From positions 1 to 33,803 of the forward strand of contig DASREL010000167.1 in the NCBI GenBank assembly GCA_035652075.1: a stretch of 33,803 bases of DNA, written 5' to 3'. The notes below the pieces were generated by a model. The model did not search any database. It saw nothing but the letters and a program-made list of their open reading frames with translations, and was not told the DNA's origin. Position 1 is the first letter of the stretch, and each line of letters opens with the position of its first letter. The position numbers and the translations under genes were made by a program. Origin of the DNA: Gp6-AA45 sp035652075 (GTDB lineage Bacteria > Acidobacteriota > Vicinamibacteria > Vicinamibacterales > CAVVIG01). Below, piece by piece: positions 6,673 to 14,846 of this stretch.

Positions 6673-7864
6673 GTGTTATCTCGGGTTGCGGCGCTCGTGC
6701 GAACATGAGCGCCGCAAGTGCGATGACCGCAAATCCAGTCGCAGAGAAGAACGCGTACCGATAGTCACCAAATCGATCGAAGACGCGCCCCGCGATCGCC
6801 GGACCGAGAATCCCCGCCGCGCCCCACGCCGAAAACAGCACGCCGTAATTCAATCCGAGATTCTTCGTCCCGTAGAAGTCCGCGGCCGTCGTCGCGAACA
6901 CCGACAGCTGCGTGCCGTAGCACCAGTACACCATCGCCACGAAGAGGTAGAACGTGACGACGTTCTTCTGGCCGATCACCAGCGCCGGCATTGCGATCGC
7001 CGATAGCAGGATCATCACCTGCAGCGTCCGCACGCGTCCGATCGTGTCGGACATCCAGCCGGACAGGATCCGTCCGCCGGCGTTGCTGCACGACGTCACG
7101 ATCAGGGAAATCGTCGCGACGGTGGCGCCGAGTCCGGCCGCCCGCGTAAACGGCACGAGTTGACTGATGGTCATCTGGCCGGCCGTGGTGCCGAAGCAGA
7201 AGGCGACCCAGAGCGCGTAGAACGTGGTCGTCCCGAGCATCTCGCGCGTCGTGAAATTCGCGCGCACGCTTGCGGCGGCTGGCGAGTAATTGGGCGGCGC
7301 GTATCCAGCCGGCGGATTCTTCAAGAGCGCCGTGCCGATCATTGTCATCACGAAGAACACGGCGCCGAGAATCTGAAACGTCGCGCGCCAACCGAAGGTC
7401 GGCACGAGGTAGCCGCTCGCGAGCGTGCCGAAGATCGCCGAGCCGCCGCCGTAGCCGCCGACCATCAACCCAATCACGAGCCCCCGGCGATCCGGGAACC
7501 ATTTCGAGGCGACCGGTGTCGGCGTCGCATAGCCGAACCCGTTGCCGATGCCGACGACCACACCGTAGAAGACATAGAGGGTCATCAGCGAAGAGGTGTA
7601 GCTGGCGAGGACGAACCCGCCGCTGACGAGCAGGCCGCCGAGGAAGGCGCATATCCGCGGCCCTTTGAGATCCTGAATCCTGCCGGCGACGATGAAACTC
7701 AGCGCGAAACAGACGATGGCTATGGTGTAGACCCAGGAGGTCTGGCCGCGAGACCACCCGAATTCGCGCTCGAGCGGCGGCACGAAGACGCTCCAGGCGT
7801 AGAGCGACCCGAGCGCCAGGTTCATCAGGACCCCGCCGACCACCGGAAGCCATCTGCTCGGCAT
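6656..7864 (-). CDS. MFS transporter, OFA (oxalate/formate antiporter) family
   Basis: The 402-residue inner-membrane protein has about twelve hydrophobic segments and OFA-family features: the N-terminal LALGSLYAWSVFVPPLEREFG stretch (trimmed here to its core YAWSVFVPPLE), WVYTIAIVCFALSFIVAGR, GNGFGYATPTPVASKWFPDR in loop 4-5, and GAAGILGPAIAGRVFDR near the C-terminus. OFA members exchange or import small carboxylates such as oxalate/formate or pyruvate; the substrate here is unknown. The last residues (SAAL) and the TAG stop are encoded by a hairpin repeat, so the original terminus may have been replaced. No ribosome binding site is seen, but a TATACT box lies seven bases before the ATG, which points to leaderless expression. 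Confidence 0.9.
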   Translation of the reverse strand: MPSRWLPVVGGVLMNLALGSLYAWSVFVPPLEREFGWSRGQTSWVYTIAIVCFALSFIVAGRIQDLKGPRICAFLGGLLVSGGFVLASYTSSLMTLYVFYGVVVGIGNGFGYATPTPVASKWFPDRRGLVIGLMVGGYGGGSAIFGTLASGYLVPTFGWRATFQILGAVFFVMTMIGTALLKNPPAGYAPPNYSPAAASVRANFTTREMLGTTTFYALWVAFCFGTTAGQMTISQLVPFTRAAGLGATVATISLIVTSCSNAGGRILSGWMSDTIGRVRTLQVMILLSAIAMPALVIGQKNVVTFYLFVAMVYWCYGTQLSVFATTAADFYGTKNLGLNYGVLFSAWGAAGILGPAIAGRVFDRFGDYRYAFFSATGFAVIALAALMFARAPQPEITRSAAL

Positions 7865-7871
7865 GCGGCGG

Positions 7872-7877
7872 AGTATA
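7872..7877 (-). promoter_or_regulatory. putative -10 box, leaderless MFS gene
   Basis: TATACT on the minus strand is followed by CCGCCGC and the ATG at 7864, the same 7-nt spacer as at 32155-32161. No convincing -35 is seen. Confidence 0.45.
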
Positions 7878-7952
7878 GACTGGCCGACAGAAGACTGGCC
7901 GACGGCCGACTGTTTGATGGCATAATTACCCTTCTCTGAAGGAGTTGTGCCG

Positions 7953-9422
7953 ATGAACCTCCGCCGAGTTGCCCTGGCCGTCGCGGCAGCCGCCGCCTGT
8001 GCTGTGCCCTTTAGCGTGGCCGCCTCCGCTCAAGCGACGGCGAGCCAGGCTGCCGCCGCCACTGACGTCACCTTCACCAAAGACATCGCGCCGATTTTGC
8101 AGCGCAGTTGTCAGAACTGCCACCGCGCGGACGGTGTCGCGCCGATGGCGCTCGTCACGTACGAGGACGTGCGGCCGTGGGCGCGCTCGATCAAGCAGCG
8201 CACCGGCATCGGACCCCACGCCGGCGTCATGCCGCCGTGGTACATGGAAAAGAACATCGGCATCCAGGGATTCAAGGACGATCCGTCGCTGAGCGACGAG
8301 GAAGTCGCGAAGATCGCGAAGTGGGTCGACGCCGGCGCGCCGCGCGGCAACCCGAACGACATGCCGCCGGCGAAGGTGTTCGACGATCCGCGCGCGTGGC
8401 ACATCGGCACGCCGGACTTGATCGTCAAGACCGAAGAACTCACGGTCAAGGGCGACGCGCCGGATTGGTGGGGCGAGATCAAGAGCGTCCCGACGGGACT
8501 CACTGAGGATCGCTACGTCGCCGCGCTCGAGATCAAGGAAGTCAACGACGTCGACACGCACAGCGGCACGGGCCGCGCGACGGTCGGCGGACGCTTCGTC
8601 TTCCACCACATGATTTGGCGGACGCAGGTGATCGACCCGAGCAAGGCGAACGACACGCCCGACGCGCTCGACATCGTCACGAACGAAGAGTCAGTCAACT
8701 GGCCGGTGCACGAAGTCGGCCGCAATCCGGACTTCTTCGATCCGAAGTCAGCGCGCCTGCTCAAGGCAGGGTCCTACATCGTGTCCGACTCGGTGCACCT
8801 GCACTCGAACGGGCGCGACACGAAGTCGCATCTCGAAATCGGATTCAAGCTGATGCCGAAGGACTACACGCCGACGTACAAGCGCGCCGTGTTCGGTCTC
8901 GGCAACGGCGTCGACATCGACATCAAAGGGATGGAAGCCGGTCAGCAGCTGCACGCCTACACCGTGCTGCAGCAGAACACGAAGATCATCTCGTTCGAGC
9001 CGCACCTCCACGCGCCGGGCGCGCGCATGTGCCTCGAAGCGATCTGGGGCTACAACATCCAGACGCTGAACTGCGTCGGCTACGACCACAACTGGGTCCG
9101 CGGCTACGACTACAAGGACGAAACGGCGCCGCTCCTGCCGAAGGGCACGATCCTGCACATCATCGGCTACATGGACAACTCGCCGTCGAACAAGAACGTG
9201 CCTGATCCGCGCAACTGGCAAGGGTCCGGCAACCGCTCGGTCGCGAACATGTTCATCGACCTCGGCATGCGCGTCGCGCTCGACGACAAACAGTTCCAGG
9301 AAGAGATGACGAAGCGCGTGCAGGAGAATCCGGGCAAGGACGTCATCATCGGCTGCCCGCTGTGCGGCGTCGTCGCGAAACAGATGTCGATGAAAGCGAC
9401 GGGGGCGGATCGTCAACAGTGA
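7953..9422 (+). CDS. cytochrome c / PHM-like copper monooxygenase fusion (copy 1)
   Basis: A 489-residue secreted protein. After a signal peptide (about 1-27) comes a c-type cytochrome domain with heme motif CQNCH (53-57) and a likely Met ligand in MPPWY (93-97). The remainder resembles the two-domain type II copper, ascorbate-dependent monooxygenase fold (peptidylglycine/dopamine hydroxylase). HH at 218-219 and His282 fit the CuH site; His351-x-His353 and Met433 fit the CuM site. These enzymes hydroxylate C-H bonds with O2 and two single electrons; the heme domain could supply them. A C-terminal CPLC motif (468-471) is extra. ATG 7953 is chosen over GTG 7947 because AAGGAG lies at good spacing. 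Its TGA overlaps the next ATG. It is the most divergent of three paralogues here. Substrate unknown. Confidence 0.8.
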   Translation: MNLRRVALAVAAAAACAVPFSVAASAQATASQAAAATDVTFTKDIAPILQRSCQNCHRADGVAPMALVTYEDVRPWARSIKQRTGIGPHAGVMPPWYMEKNIGIQGFKDDPSLSDEEVAKIAKWVDAGAPRGNPNDMPPAKVFDDPRAWHIGTPDLIVKTEELTVKGDAPDWWGEIKSVPTGLTEDRYVAALEIKEVNDVDTHSGTGRATVGGRFVFHHMIWRTQVIDPSKANDTPDALDIVTNEESVNWPVHEVGRNPDFFDPKSARLLKAGSYIVSDSVHLHSNGRDTKSHLEIGFKLMPKDYTPTYKRAVFGLGNGVDIDIKGMEAGQQLHAYTVLQQNTKIISFEPHLHAPGARMCLEAIWGYNIQTLNCVGYDHNWVRGYDYKDETAPLLPKGTILHIIGYMDNSPSNKNVPDPRNWQGSGNRSVANMFIDLGMRVALDDKQFQEEMTKRVQENPGKDVIIGCPLCGVVAKQMSMKATGADRQQ

Positions 9423-10393
9423 TGAAGCAGTTATCAGTTGCAGTTTCAGTTGCAGTTGCGGTGGGCGCCGCGGTGCTGTCCGCGCAGTCGTTGTCGTACA
9501 CGCGCGGACAGAACATCGCGCCGGCGTACGAAGGTTGGGAACAGGCGCCCGACGGGGCGAAGTATTTCGTCTTCGGCTACATGAACCGCAATTGGGAAGA
9601 AGAGATCGACGTCCCGATCGGCGCGGAGAACGGCTTCGCGCCGGGCAACGCCGATCAGGGGCAGCCGACGCACTTCCTGCCGCGGCGCAATCGATTCATC
9701 TTCAAGGTTAAGGTCCCCGCGAACTTCAAAGAGAAGGACGAACTCGTCTGGACGCTGACGGCGCACGGCAAGACCGAGAAGGCGTACGCGTCGCTGCGTC
9801 CCGACTACGTCCTCGACGACGTGGTGAAGGCGTCGGAGACGGGCGCGCTTGGCGCCGGCACGAGCAGTCCCGAAGTGCGCGGCAACAAGGCGCCGTCGGT
9901 CCACGTGAATGAAGTCACGAAACGCACGCTGAAGGTCGACGAACCGCTCGAGATGACGGTGCAGGTCAAGGACGACGGCATCCCGAAGCGCCGCGGCCTC
10001 GGCGCAGGCGCAGCGGTGCGCGCGGCCGGCGCCGGCGGCGTCGCCGAAACACCGACTCCCGCAAACAACCCGTTGATCAACGCGTCGATGCGGCCGCCGG
10101 TCCGCATCACGGTCGGCAAGAACGTCGGGCTGCATATTTCCTGGTTCCTGTATCGCGGACCGGTCGGCGGGACCGTGACGTTCGATCCGCCGCAGGTCAA
10201 AGCGTGGGAAGACACGCGCGCCGGCGCCAACTCGCCGTGGGCGCCGATCTGGATTCCGCCGACGTTGCCGGCCGACGGCAAAGTGCCGGTGAAGGTGACC
10301 TTCAGCCAGCCTGGGACGTACGTCCTGCGCTGTCGCGCCGACGACGGCGCGCTCGTTTCGGACGACGAAGTGACGATCGTCGTCACGCGGTAG
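9422..10393 (+). CDS. secreted partner protein of the copper monooxygenase (copy 1)
   Basis: A 323-residue exported protein, translationally coupled to the monooxygenase (stop and start overlap as TGATG). The signal peptide (about 1-21) is encoded by a CAGTTG-type tandem repeat. The N-terminal half carries a motif series shared with the paralogue at 25273-26301: PAYEGWEQAPDGAKYFV, GYMNRNWEEEIDVPIG and DQGQPTHF. The C-terminal half ends in an Ig/PKD-like strand pattern, VTFSQPGTYVLRCRADDG. I know of no assigned function. The constant pairing with cytochrome c/copper monooxygenases at two loci suggests a dedicated accessory or substrate-presenting role. Two cysteine-free sheets and no membrane segment are consistent with a soluble periplasmic or surface protein. 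Confidence 0.8.
   Translation: MKQLSVAVSVAVAVGAAVLSAQSLSYTRGQNIAPAYEGWEQAPDGAKYFVFGYMNRNWEEEIDVPIGAENGFAPGNADQGQPTHFLPRRNRFIFKVKVPANFKEKDELVWTLTAHGKTEKAYASLRPDYVLDDVVKASETGALGAGTSSPEVRGNKAPSVHVNEVTKRTLKVDEPLEMTVQVKDDGIPKRRGLGAGAAVRAAGAGGVAETPTPANNPLINASMRPPVRITVGKNVGLHISWFLYRGPVGGTVTFDPPQVKAWEDTRAGANSPWAPIWIPPTLPADGKVPVKVTFSQPGTYVLRCRADDGALVSDDEVTIVVTR
9425..9456. repeat. short tandem repeat within a signal peptide
   Basis: Units of CAGTTG/CAGTTT repeat about five times and encode the QLSVAVSVAVAV stretch of the exported partner protein. Confidence 0.6.
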
Positions 10394-10426
10394 CGACAAC
10401 AGACCACTCAGACACACACACGACGA

Positions 10427-11590
10427 ATGTCTGCGACCCGCTCGGGGCACGACATGCCCCTGACGTGGACCGATCGCGCGGCCGACGAGCGGCCGCCGCT
10501 TGATCAGGCGACTCTCATCCGGGAGGCGCGCGGCTACACGATCGCCCTCGGCGGCATCGCGCTCGCGATCATCATCACGCGCCTCACCTGGCCGTATTTC
10601 GTTCGCACGCCGCTGCTGCTGCTGTTCGTCGCTTCGATCGGCGCGTCGCGGTGGGGGACCGAAACCGCCGGCATCGTGGCGATCGTGGCGGGCGCATTCG
10701 GCGCGAGCATGATGGTGCCTGGCGGTGCGCCCGGCACGATCGATCAGCAGTCGCTCATCACCTTCGTCGGTGTCTCCTTCGCCATCAACCGCATCGTCGT
10801 CGGACGCAATCGCGCCGAAGGAGCGCTGCGGTCCAGCGAGGCGCAATTTCGCGCGGCGTGGGAGAACTCGGCGTTCGGCGCCGCGCTGCTCGACACGCGC
10901 GGCATGGTCGAGCGCATCAACCCTGCCATGGAACGGACGCTTGGCTTCGCGAGCGCGGCATGGAAAGGCGTCAGCTTCACGCATTTCGCGCTGCCGGAAG
11001 AAGCGAAAGATCAGCGCGCGCGGTTCCTGGCGTTCATGTCGGGCGAGGGCGACTGGTACGAGCGCGAGCAGCGGTATCGGCGCGCAGATGGATCGCTCAT
11101 CTGGTGCCGCATCACGATGTCTACGATTCGTCACGGCGAATCGGCGCCGACCGGCGTCCTGATGGTCGTCGAAGACGTCACGCGCCGTCGGAAAGCCGAA
11201 GACGCGCTGCGCTCCTCCGAAGCGCGGTTCCGCGCGCTCTTCGACGAAGTGCCGGCAGGTCTGTTTCAGGCGGCGGCCGATGGCCGCATCCTGATGGCGA
11301 ACCGATCGTTCCTGCGGATGCTCGGCCGCGAATCGACCGACGCGATCAAGGATCTGCGCGTCGCCGATCTCGTCGCGACGCGCGAAGCGCAAACGGTCCT
11401 CGACGATGCGTTGCGTGCGGGGCGCAACGTGCGCGGGCTGCTGACGACGCTGATGTGCCGCGACGCGCTGCTGATGGTCACCATCGACATGCGCGCGGTC
11501 CGCATCGGTACCGGGACCGTCGAACACTACGACGGCACGATCGTCGAGGCGCCCAAAGGAAGCGTTGCAGTCCCCGCGAAAGGTATGTGA
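10427..11590 (+). CDS. membrane PAS-PAS sensor without output domain
   Basis: The 387-residue protein has an N-terminal membrane region (about 37-125, three to four hydrophobic segments, MASE/DUF4118-like) and then two PAS domains. PAS1 is about 138-255 (LRSSEAQFRAAWENSAFGAA... through the PAC-like VVEDVTRRRKAEDALRSSEA, here cited in part) and PAS2 about 265-375. It stops after PAS2: no HisKA, GGDEF, EAL or methyl-accepting domain follows, and the next gene starts 30 bases later. It may signal by protein contact, or be a remnant of a longer kinase. It lies between the monooxygenase pair and the ACIII-like operon on the same strand, so it could sense redox state or a ligand for that cluster. 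No ribosome binding site is obvious before ATG 10427. Confidence 0.8.
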   Translation: MSATRSGHDMPLTWTDRAADERPPLDQATLIREARGYTIALGGIALAIIITRLTWPYFVRTPLLLLFVASIGASRWGTETAGIVAIVAGAFGASMMVPGGAPGTIDQQSLITFVGVSFAINRIVVGRNRAEGALRSSEAQFRAAWENSAFGAALLDTRGMVERINPAMERTLGFASAAWKGVSFTHFALPEEAKDQRARFLAFMSGEGDWYEREQRYRRADGSLIWCRITMSTIRHGESAPTGVLMVVEDVTRRRKAEDALRSSEARFRALFDEVPAGLFQAAADGRILMANRSFLRMLGRESTDAIKDLRVADLVATREAQTVLDDALRAGRNVRGLLTTLMCRDALLMVTIDMRAVRIGTGTVEHYDGTIVEAPKGSVAVPAKGM

Positions 11591-11620
11591 GAATTCGGCC
11601 TCCAAGGAGATAGCCAGTAC

Positions 11621-12022
11621 ATGCGTCGTGCAACGAGCATTTTGAGTGCAGTCCTTGTGTGCGCGTGGGTCGCGCTCGCGTCCGCGCAGAATCCCGGCGG
11701 CAGCGATGCCGGCAAGAAGCTGAAGAACCCGGTGCCGTCGACGCCCGAGTCGATCGCGGCGGGCAAGGCGCTCTTCACGAAGAACTGCCGCTTCTGCCAC
11801 GGCGCGGAAGCGAAGGGCAACGGCCCGATGGCGCCCGAAGGAACGCATCCCTCAGACCTGACCGACGCGAAATGGGATCGCGGATCCACCGACGGCGAGA
11901 TCTTCATGGTCATTCGCGACGGCGCCGGCCCGAAGTTCGACATGAAGGGCTACAAGAGCAAGATGTCGGAAACCGACATCTGGAACGTCGTCAACTTCCT
12001 TCGCAGCATCGGCCCCAAATAG
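11621..12022 (+). CDS. monoheme cytochrome c, ActE-like
   Basis: A 133-residue exported class I cytochrome c: signal peptide about 1-23, heme motif CRFCH (about 56-60), and a C-terminal Met-containing helix (KMSETDIWNVVNFLRSIGPK). The ribosome binding site AAGGAG is ten bases before the ATG. The gene abuts the pentaheme cytochrome gene with no intergenic base, and the downstream set matches alternative complex III, whose ActE is a monoheme cytochrome c that carries electrons from the pentaheme subunit towards an oxidase. Here it precedes actA rather than following actD. ActE is therefore the best guess, but a free electron carrier for the nearby monooxygenase is also possible. Confidence 0.8.
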   Translation: MRRATSILSAVLVCAWVALASAQNPGGSDAGKKLKNPVPSTPESIAAGKALFTKNCRFCHGAEAKGNGPMAPEGTHPSDLTDAKWDRGSTDGEIFMVIRDGAGPKFDMKGYKSKMSETDIWNVVNFLRSIGPK

Positions 12023-12616
12023 ATGCGACTGGGTGCGGCGGGTCCAAAAGGACCCGCCCTGCTGAAGGCCTGCGCTACGGCCGTCGTGCTGTTCGCGGCG
12101 GCCGCGTGCGGATCGCAGGCGCAGGTGTCGGACGAGGTATTCACGCCGGCGCACCGGACGTTCGGGTCGGCGGCGCGCGACTACTTCAACGTCAAGTCGA
12201 CACCGCAGCAGCCGATCCCGTTTCCCCATAAGACGCACATCGCAAAAGGCGCCGAGTGCACCGACTGTCACGAGACGGTCGAGCGCGGACCCGTCGCCGG
12301 CATCCCGAGCGTCAAGACGTGCATGGTCTGCCACAGCCAGATCGCGACGCAGAAACCGCTGATCAAAGAGGTGACGTCGTACTCCGATCGCGGCGTCGAC
12401 ATCCCGTGGCAGCGCGTGTACGGGTTCTCGCAGGAAGCGCACGTCCGCTTCAACCACGCGCCGCACATCCGCGCGAAGGTGGATTGCGCGACGTGTCACG
12501 GTCAGCTGAAAGATCAAACCGTCGCCGAGCGCGTCGTCGATCACACGATGGGGTTCTGCGTGAACTGTCATCGCGAGAAGAAGGCGCCGAACGACTGTTT
12601 AACGTGTCACTTTTAG
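12023..12616 (+). CDS. pentaheme cytochrome c, ActA-like subunit of alternative complex III
   Basis: The 197-residue protein has five CxxCH motifs (CTDCH, CMVCH, CATCH, CVNCH, CLTCH) and His pairs HKTH and HAPH that fit bis-His ligation in a cytochrome c7/c3-like fold. Pentaheme ActA is the standard heme subunit of alternative complex III, which oxidises membrane quinol and passes electrons to cytochrome c or an oxidase. The N-terminus contains a lipobox-like AAAC (about 29-32), so a lipid anchor is likely. Residues 4-22 are translated hairpin repeat (GGGTCC... and GGCCTGCGCTAC), an unusual origin for a signal sequence. The start follows the previous stop directly. Confidence 0.88.
   Translation: MRLGAAGPKGPALLKACATAVVLFAAAACGSQAQVSDEVFTPAHRTFGSAARDYFNVKSTPQQPIPFPHKTHIAKGAECTDCHETVERGPVAGIPSVKTCMVCHSQIATQKPLIKEVTSYSDRGVDIPWQRVYGFSQEAHVRFNHAPHIRAKVDCATCHGQLKDQTVAERVVDHTMGFCVNCHREKKAPNDCLTCHF
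12038..12078. repeat. hairpin repeats within the start of the pentaheme cytochrome gene
   Basis: GCGGGTCCAAAAGGACCCGC (12038-12057) is a perfect stem-loop and is followed by a GAAGGCCTGCGCTAC half-copy. A related GGGTC/GACCC hairpin occurs at 26375-26394. Confidence 0.8.
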
Positions 12617-12617
12617 C

Positions 12618-12638
12618 GGGCCTGAAGGCCTGCGCTAC
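12618..12638. repeat. hairpin repeat abutting the actB1-like start codon
   Basis: GGGCCTGAAGGCC then TGCGCTAC ends at 12638, and the ATG of the next gene begins at 12639. No Shine-Dalgarno other than the repeat itself precedes the start. Confidence 0.85.
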
Positions 12639-14717
12639 ATGGATAGACGTAACTTCATCAAACTGACGGCGGTGACGGGGACGAGCGCAGCGCTCGCGAG
12701 CTGCGGCAACCCCGAGCATCAGTTGATCCGGTTCGTGCCGGACGACGAGATCGTCCCCGGCATCGCGGACTGGAAGCCGAGCATCTGTCCGCTCTGCAGC
12801 GCCGGCTGCGGCGTCAACGTGCGGACGATGGATGCGGACGTCGAGATCATCCGCAAAGGCGAGCACGGCGTCATGCGGATGAATGTCGCGAAGAAGCTCG
12901 AAGGCAACCCGAAGGATCCGATTAGTCGCGGCGGGTTGTGCGCGCGCGGGCAGGCGGCGATTCAGATCACGTATCACCCCGATCGCATCGCGCAGCCGCT
13001 CAAGCGCGACGGCGCGCGCGGCAGCGGTCAGTTCAAGCCGGTCAGCTGGGACGACGCGATCGCCGAGCTGGCGAGCAAGATCGACGCGCTCGACGATAAG
13101 GCGGCGCTGGCGATCCTGACGCGGCCGCATCGCGGACGCCGAAGCGAGCTCTTCGCGGAGTTCGCGAAACGCCTGGGCGCTCCGGCGCCCGTCCAGCACG
13201 AATTGTTTTCGAACCACGTCCTCCGAAAAGCGAACGCGACGAGCTTCGGCCACGAGCAGTTGCCGACCTTCGATCTGGCGCGGTCGCGATACGTCATCGG
13301 CTTCGGCGCCGATTTCCTCGGCACCTGGAACGCCGTCGTCCCGCAGAACGCCGCGTTCGGCGAGATGCGACAGGGACGGCCGGGTGTTCGCGGCAAGTTC
13401 GTGCAGGTCGAAGCGCGGATGACGACGACGGGCGCGGCGGCGGACGAATGGATACCGGTGAAGCCCGGCACCGAAGGCGTGCTTGCGCTCGGCTTGGCGC
13501 AGATCATCGGCGGCAAACAGGGCGAATACACACCCGAGCAGGTCGAGAAGATCACCGGCGTGTCCGCCAAACGTGTGCAGCGGCTCGCGAAAGAATTGAG
13601 CGAGCAGAAACCTGCCGTCGCGATTGTCGGCGGCCCTGCGCTGGCGCACACGAACGCGATGTTCACGGCGCTCGCGGTCAACGCGCTGAACGTCGCCCTC
13701 GGCAGTCTCGACCAGCCGGGCGGTCTGTTCTTCACGCCGGGCGGCGCGAGCGCGACGCCGACCGCGATCGCCGTCGGGTTGGCGAATGCGAAACTGTTGC
13801 TCGTCGACGAAGCGAATCCGGTCCATTCGTCGCCGACCGCGTGGCGCGTGAAGGAAACGATCGAGAAGATTCCGTACGTCGCGAGCTTCTGCAACTTCAT
13901 CGACGACACGACGGCGTATGCGGACCTGATCCTGCCGGACCATTCGTTTCTCGAGTCGTATGTCGACAGGACCGCCGAATCGGGATCGCTCGAAGCGGCG
14001 AGCGCGTCGGCGAAACCGGTCATGAAGCCGATTCACGACAGCCGGGCGACAGCCGATGTGGTGATTGCGGTGGCAGCGAAACTGAAAACACCGGTTGCGC
14101 TGCCATGGAAAGACGCGGAAGCGCTGGCGCAGTCATCAGTCGGCGGTCAGCAGTCGGCAGTCTCAGTCACCAGTCGTCAGGCGAGCCTCAAGCCTCCAGC
14201 CTCGAGTCCCAGGTTCGAGGAGCCGCAGTTTGCCGGCGAGGCGTCGCAGTATCCGATGCACTTCCTGCCCTACGCGTCGCACGCGTTCGGCGACGGATCG
14301 AGCGCGCACTTGCCGTGGCTGCAGGAACTGCCGGATCCGCTGACGTCGGCGATGTGGAGCAGTTGGGTCGAGATCAACCCGCAGACGGCGGCGAAGATGA
14401 ACATTGCCGACGGCGATCTCGTCGACATCACGTCGACGCAGGGGACGCTGCGTGTGCCGGCGGTGATTTACCCCGGCATCGCACCCGACGTCGTCGCGAT
14501 GCCGGCGGGACAGGGACACGAACACTTCACGCGCTACGCGAGCAAGCGCGGGGCGAACCCGGTCAGCATCCTCGCGCCGATCACGGAGACCGAAACCGGC
14601 GCGCTCGCGTGGGCCGCGACGCGCGTCAAGATCGCCCGCGCGGCTGACGCCGACGGCAGCCTGATCCTGTTCGCTGGTGAGAAGTACGAGAAACCGCATG
14701 ATCGCGAAACACGGTAA
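12639..14717 (+). CDS. molybdopterin-oxidoreductase-like subunit, ActB1-like
   Basis: A 692-residue member of the DMSO-reductase superfamily. DRRNFIKLTAVTG is a twin-arginine signal, and LASC at 19-22 looks like a lipobox, so a Tat lipoprotein is likely. In characterised alternative complex III this domain is fused to the Fe-S domain and, as I recall, lacks molybdenum and the first cluster. Here it is a separate protein and keeps Cys50, 53, 57 and 101 (CPLCSAGC ... GLCARG), so it may bind a 4Fe-4S cluster. Whether it is a true molybdoenzyme cannot be decided from sequence. A linker at about residues 497-530 is encoded by CAGTC-type tandem repeats (14129-14210). Dinucleotide-binding segments such as HSSPTAWRVKE and the late LVDITSTQGTLRVPA barrel are present. 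Confidence 0.85.
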   Translation: MDRRNFIKLTAVTGTSAALASCGNPEHQLIRFVPDDEIVPGIADWKPSICPLCSAGCGVNVRTMDADVEIIRKGEHGVMRMNVAKKLEGNPKDPISRGGLCARGQAAIQITYHPDRIAQPLKRDGARGSGQFKPVSWDDAIAELASKIDALDDKAALAILTRPHRGRRSELFAEFAKRLGAPAPVQHELFSNHVLRKANATSFGHEQLPTFDLARSRYVIGFGADFLGTWNAVVPQNAAFGEMRQGRPGVRGKFVQVEARMTTTGAAADEWIPVKPGTEGVLALGLAQIIGGKQGEYTPEQVEKITGVSAKRVQRLAKELSEQKPAVAIVGGPALAHTNAMFTALAVNALNVALGSLDQPGGLFFTPGGASATPTAIAVGLANAKLLLVDEANPVHSSPTAWRVKETIEKIPYVASFCNFIDDTTAYADLILPDHSFLESYVDRTAESGSLEAASASAKPVMKPIHDSRATADVVIAVAAKLKTPVALPWKDAEALAQSSVGGQQSAVSVTSRQASLKPPASSPRFEEPQFAGEASQYPMHFLPYASHAFGDGSSAHLPWLQELPDPLTSAMWSSWVEINPQTAAKMNIADGDLVDITSTQGTLRVPAVIYPGIAPDVVAMPAGQGHEHFTRYASKRGANPVSILAPITETETGALAWAATRVKIARAADADGSLILFAGEKYEKPHDRETR
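14129..14210. repeat. CAGTC/CAGCC tandem repeat within the actB1-like gene
   Basis: Degenerate heptamers (CAGTCGG, CAGTCAC, CAGGCGA, CAAGCCT) encode a Ser/Gln-rich linker, GGQQSAVSVTSRQASLKPP, between two domains of the protein. The frame is preserved through the insertion. Confidence 0.75.
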
Positions 14718-14742
14718 CCGTATAGCGCAGGCGACGACAGAT

Positions 14743-14844
14743 GTAGCGCAGGCCTTCAGGCCTGCCGCAGCCCTGATGGGCTGCGCTACAACCGCTGCTA
14801 ACGGGTGCGCTACGACGGGAGGCAGCCCTAAAGGGCTGCGCTAC
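14743..14844. repeat. cluster of three hairpin repeats between actB1 and actB2
   Basis: Copies lie at 14743-14765 (inverted), 14767-14789 and 14822-14844, with a degenerate TGCGCTAC at 14806-14813. They fill the only sizeable gap in the operon. The last copy ends two bases before the ATG of the Fe-S gene at 14847. Confidence 0.9.
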
Positions 14845-14846
14845 AT

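Noticed and set aside
7881..7912. TGGCCGACAG...CTGGCCGAC direct repeat between the MFS and monooxygenase genes
   Set aside because: Resembles an operator pair, but it is the same CAGTCGG heptamer class found elsewhere as a repeat, so regulatory meaning is not supported.
9446..11848. Very long open frame (800 codons) on the minus strand
   Set aside because: It is antisense to three well-supported plus-strand genes and reads as Arg/Ala-rich sequence with no domain. High GC keeps opposite frames open.
12450..14036. 528-codon minus-strand frame
   Set aside because: Antisense to the ActB1-like gene; its only recognisable peptide, AQAFRPA, is the hairpin repeat read backwards.
12639..14717. Formate dehydrogenase or nitrate reductase assignment
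   Set aside because: The neighbours (pentaheme cytochrome, GTRYC-type four-cluster ferredoxin, NrfD, DUF3341) fit alternative complex III; no Sec/Cys active-site or other specific signature was identified.
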